Shown here piece after piece: positions 6,827 to 7,103 of a stretch of DNA of 7,103 nucleotides. The DNA comes from Verrucomicrobiota bacterium (GTDB lineage Bacteria; Verrucomicrobiota; Verrucomicrobiia; Opitutales; UBA2995): positions 1-7,103 of the forward strand of contig JAPUIL010000735.1 in assembly GCA_027297085.1 (NCBI GenBank), read 5' to 3'. Every line of letters starts with the position of its first letter. Within the stretch, counting starts at the first letter, position 1. The translations under genes and the position numbers were made by a program. A model generated the notes under the pieces. The model was not told the DNA's origin. It did not search any database and saw only the letters and a list, made by a program, of their open reading frames with translations.

Positions 6827-6837
6827 CTAAGGCTGAA

Positions 6838-7103
6838 TCAGTCTTCATTTTTGAGAAACCTGAGCAGGTCCTGAAACTTGCTCAGGTTCTCATCATCAAT
6901 TTTGACTAGGTTCTCGTGAGCTCCGATCAACATTTTCTTTTTCTGATCCTCAGTCTGTTCTTCTGTGTTCAGTCCTTCCGCCTTTGAGCCAGTCGAGGTG
7001 GCTTCATCGGGAAGCGTTTCCACAAGGTTGACTAACCGTTGTAGACCAAGATTTTTAACCAATTCCAAATTCCGGTCACTGAGGCCCATTAGTTGAATTT
7101 CGC
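6838..7103 (-). CDS. STAS-domain (anti-sigma factor antagonist-like) protein, C-terminal part (cut by window end)
   Basis: 87 codons are visible, open through the right edge, ending in TGA at 6840-6838. The internal ATG at 7089 is unlikely to be the start, because the codons before it (EIQL) continue a hydrophobic strand. EIQLMGLSDRNLELVKNLGL followed by QRLVNLVE matches the last strand and helix of STAS domains (a GLS.R..E......GL..L pattern). A Glu/Lys/Thr-rich linker follows, then a short helical tail (AHENLVKIDDENLSKFQDLLRFLKNED). STAS proteins of the SpoIIAA type bind anti-sigma or kinase partners in the cytoplasm; the phosphorylatable Ser region would lie outside the window. It is on the same strand as trpB, 95 bp away. 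The family call rests on a short segment and is moderate. Confidence 0.55.
   Translation of the reverse strand, partial: EIQLMGLSDRNLELVKNLGLQRLVNLVETLPDEATSTGSKAEGLNTEEQTEDQKKKMLIGAHENLVKIDDENLSKFQDLLRFLKNED

Overview
The window looks like ordinary chromosomal housekeeping DNA from a free-living Gram-negative bacterium. It most resembles the Verrucomicrobiota, probably class Opitutae. This placement is inferred from the feel of the protein sequences, the gene order ileS - DksA/TraR-like - lspA, and a moderate G+C that I judge by eye to be just under 50%. No phage, transposon, CRISPR, tRNA or rRNA signal was found.

Layout. At the left edge, on the minus strand, lies the first 61 codons of a 2,3-bisphosphoglycerate-independent phosphoglycerate mutase (gpmI, 1-184). 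A 295-bp spacer (185-479) separates it from a divergent plus-strand cluster. That cluster holds isoleucyl-tRNA synthetase (ileS, 480-3275), a DksA/TraR-family protein with a lysine-rich tail and a degenerate zinc finger (3299-4093), and lipoprotein signal peptidase (lspA, starting inside the previous gene and ending at 4622). The tight spacing suggests a single transcript. From the right, a minus-strand set converges on it: a STAS-domain protein cut by the window end (6838-7103), tryptophan synthase beta chain (trpB, 5522-6742) and a YicC-family endoribonuclease (4650-5522). The last two overlap by one base in a TAATG stop/start junction, so they are probably translationally coupled. The two groups meet at a 27-bp convergent gap containing a 6-bp-stem inverted repeat.

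How the genes relate. IleRS charges tRNA-Ile. LspA matures lipoproteins at the inner membrane. The DksA-like protein would be expected to act on RNA polymerase. TrpB makes the last step of tryptophan, and YicC acts in RNA turnover. The clusters reflect co-transcription of growth-related genes rather than one pathway.

The points most worth a second look are: the DksA-like protein, which keeps only one of four zinc-ligand cysteines at otherwise exact spacing and carries a histone-H1-like N-terminal tail; the HIGH motif of IleRS reading HIGT; a perfect 7-1-7 palindrome followed by a T-run just upstream of trpB; and the trpB-yicC coupling without a neighbouring trpA. I see no convincing evidence of a wholly new system here.
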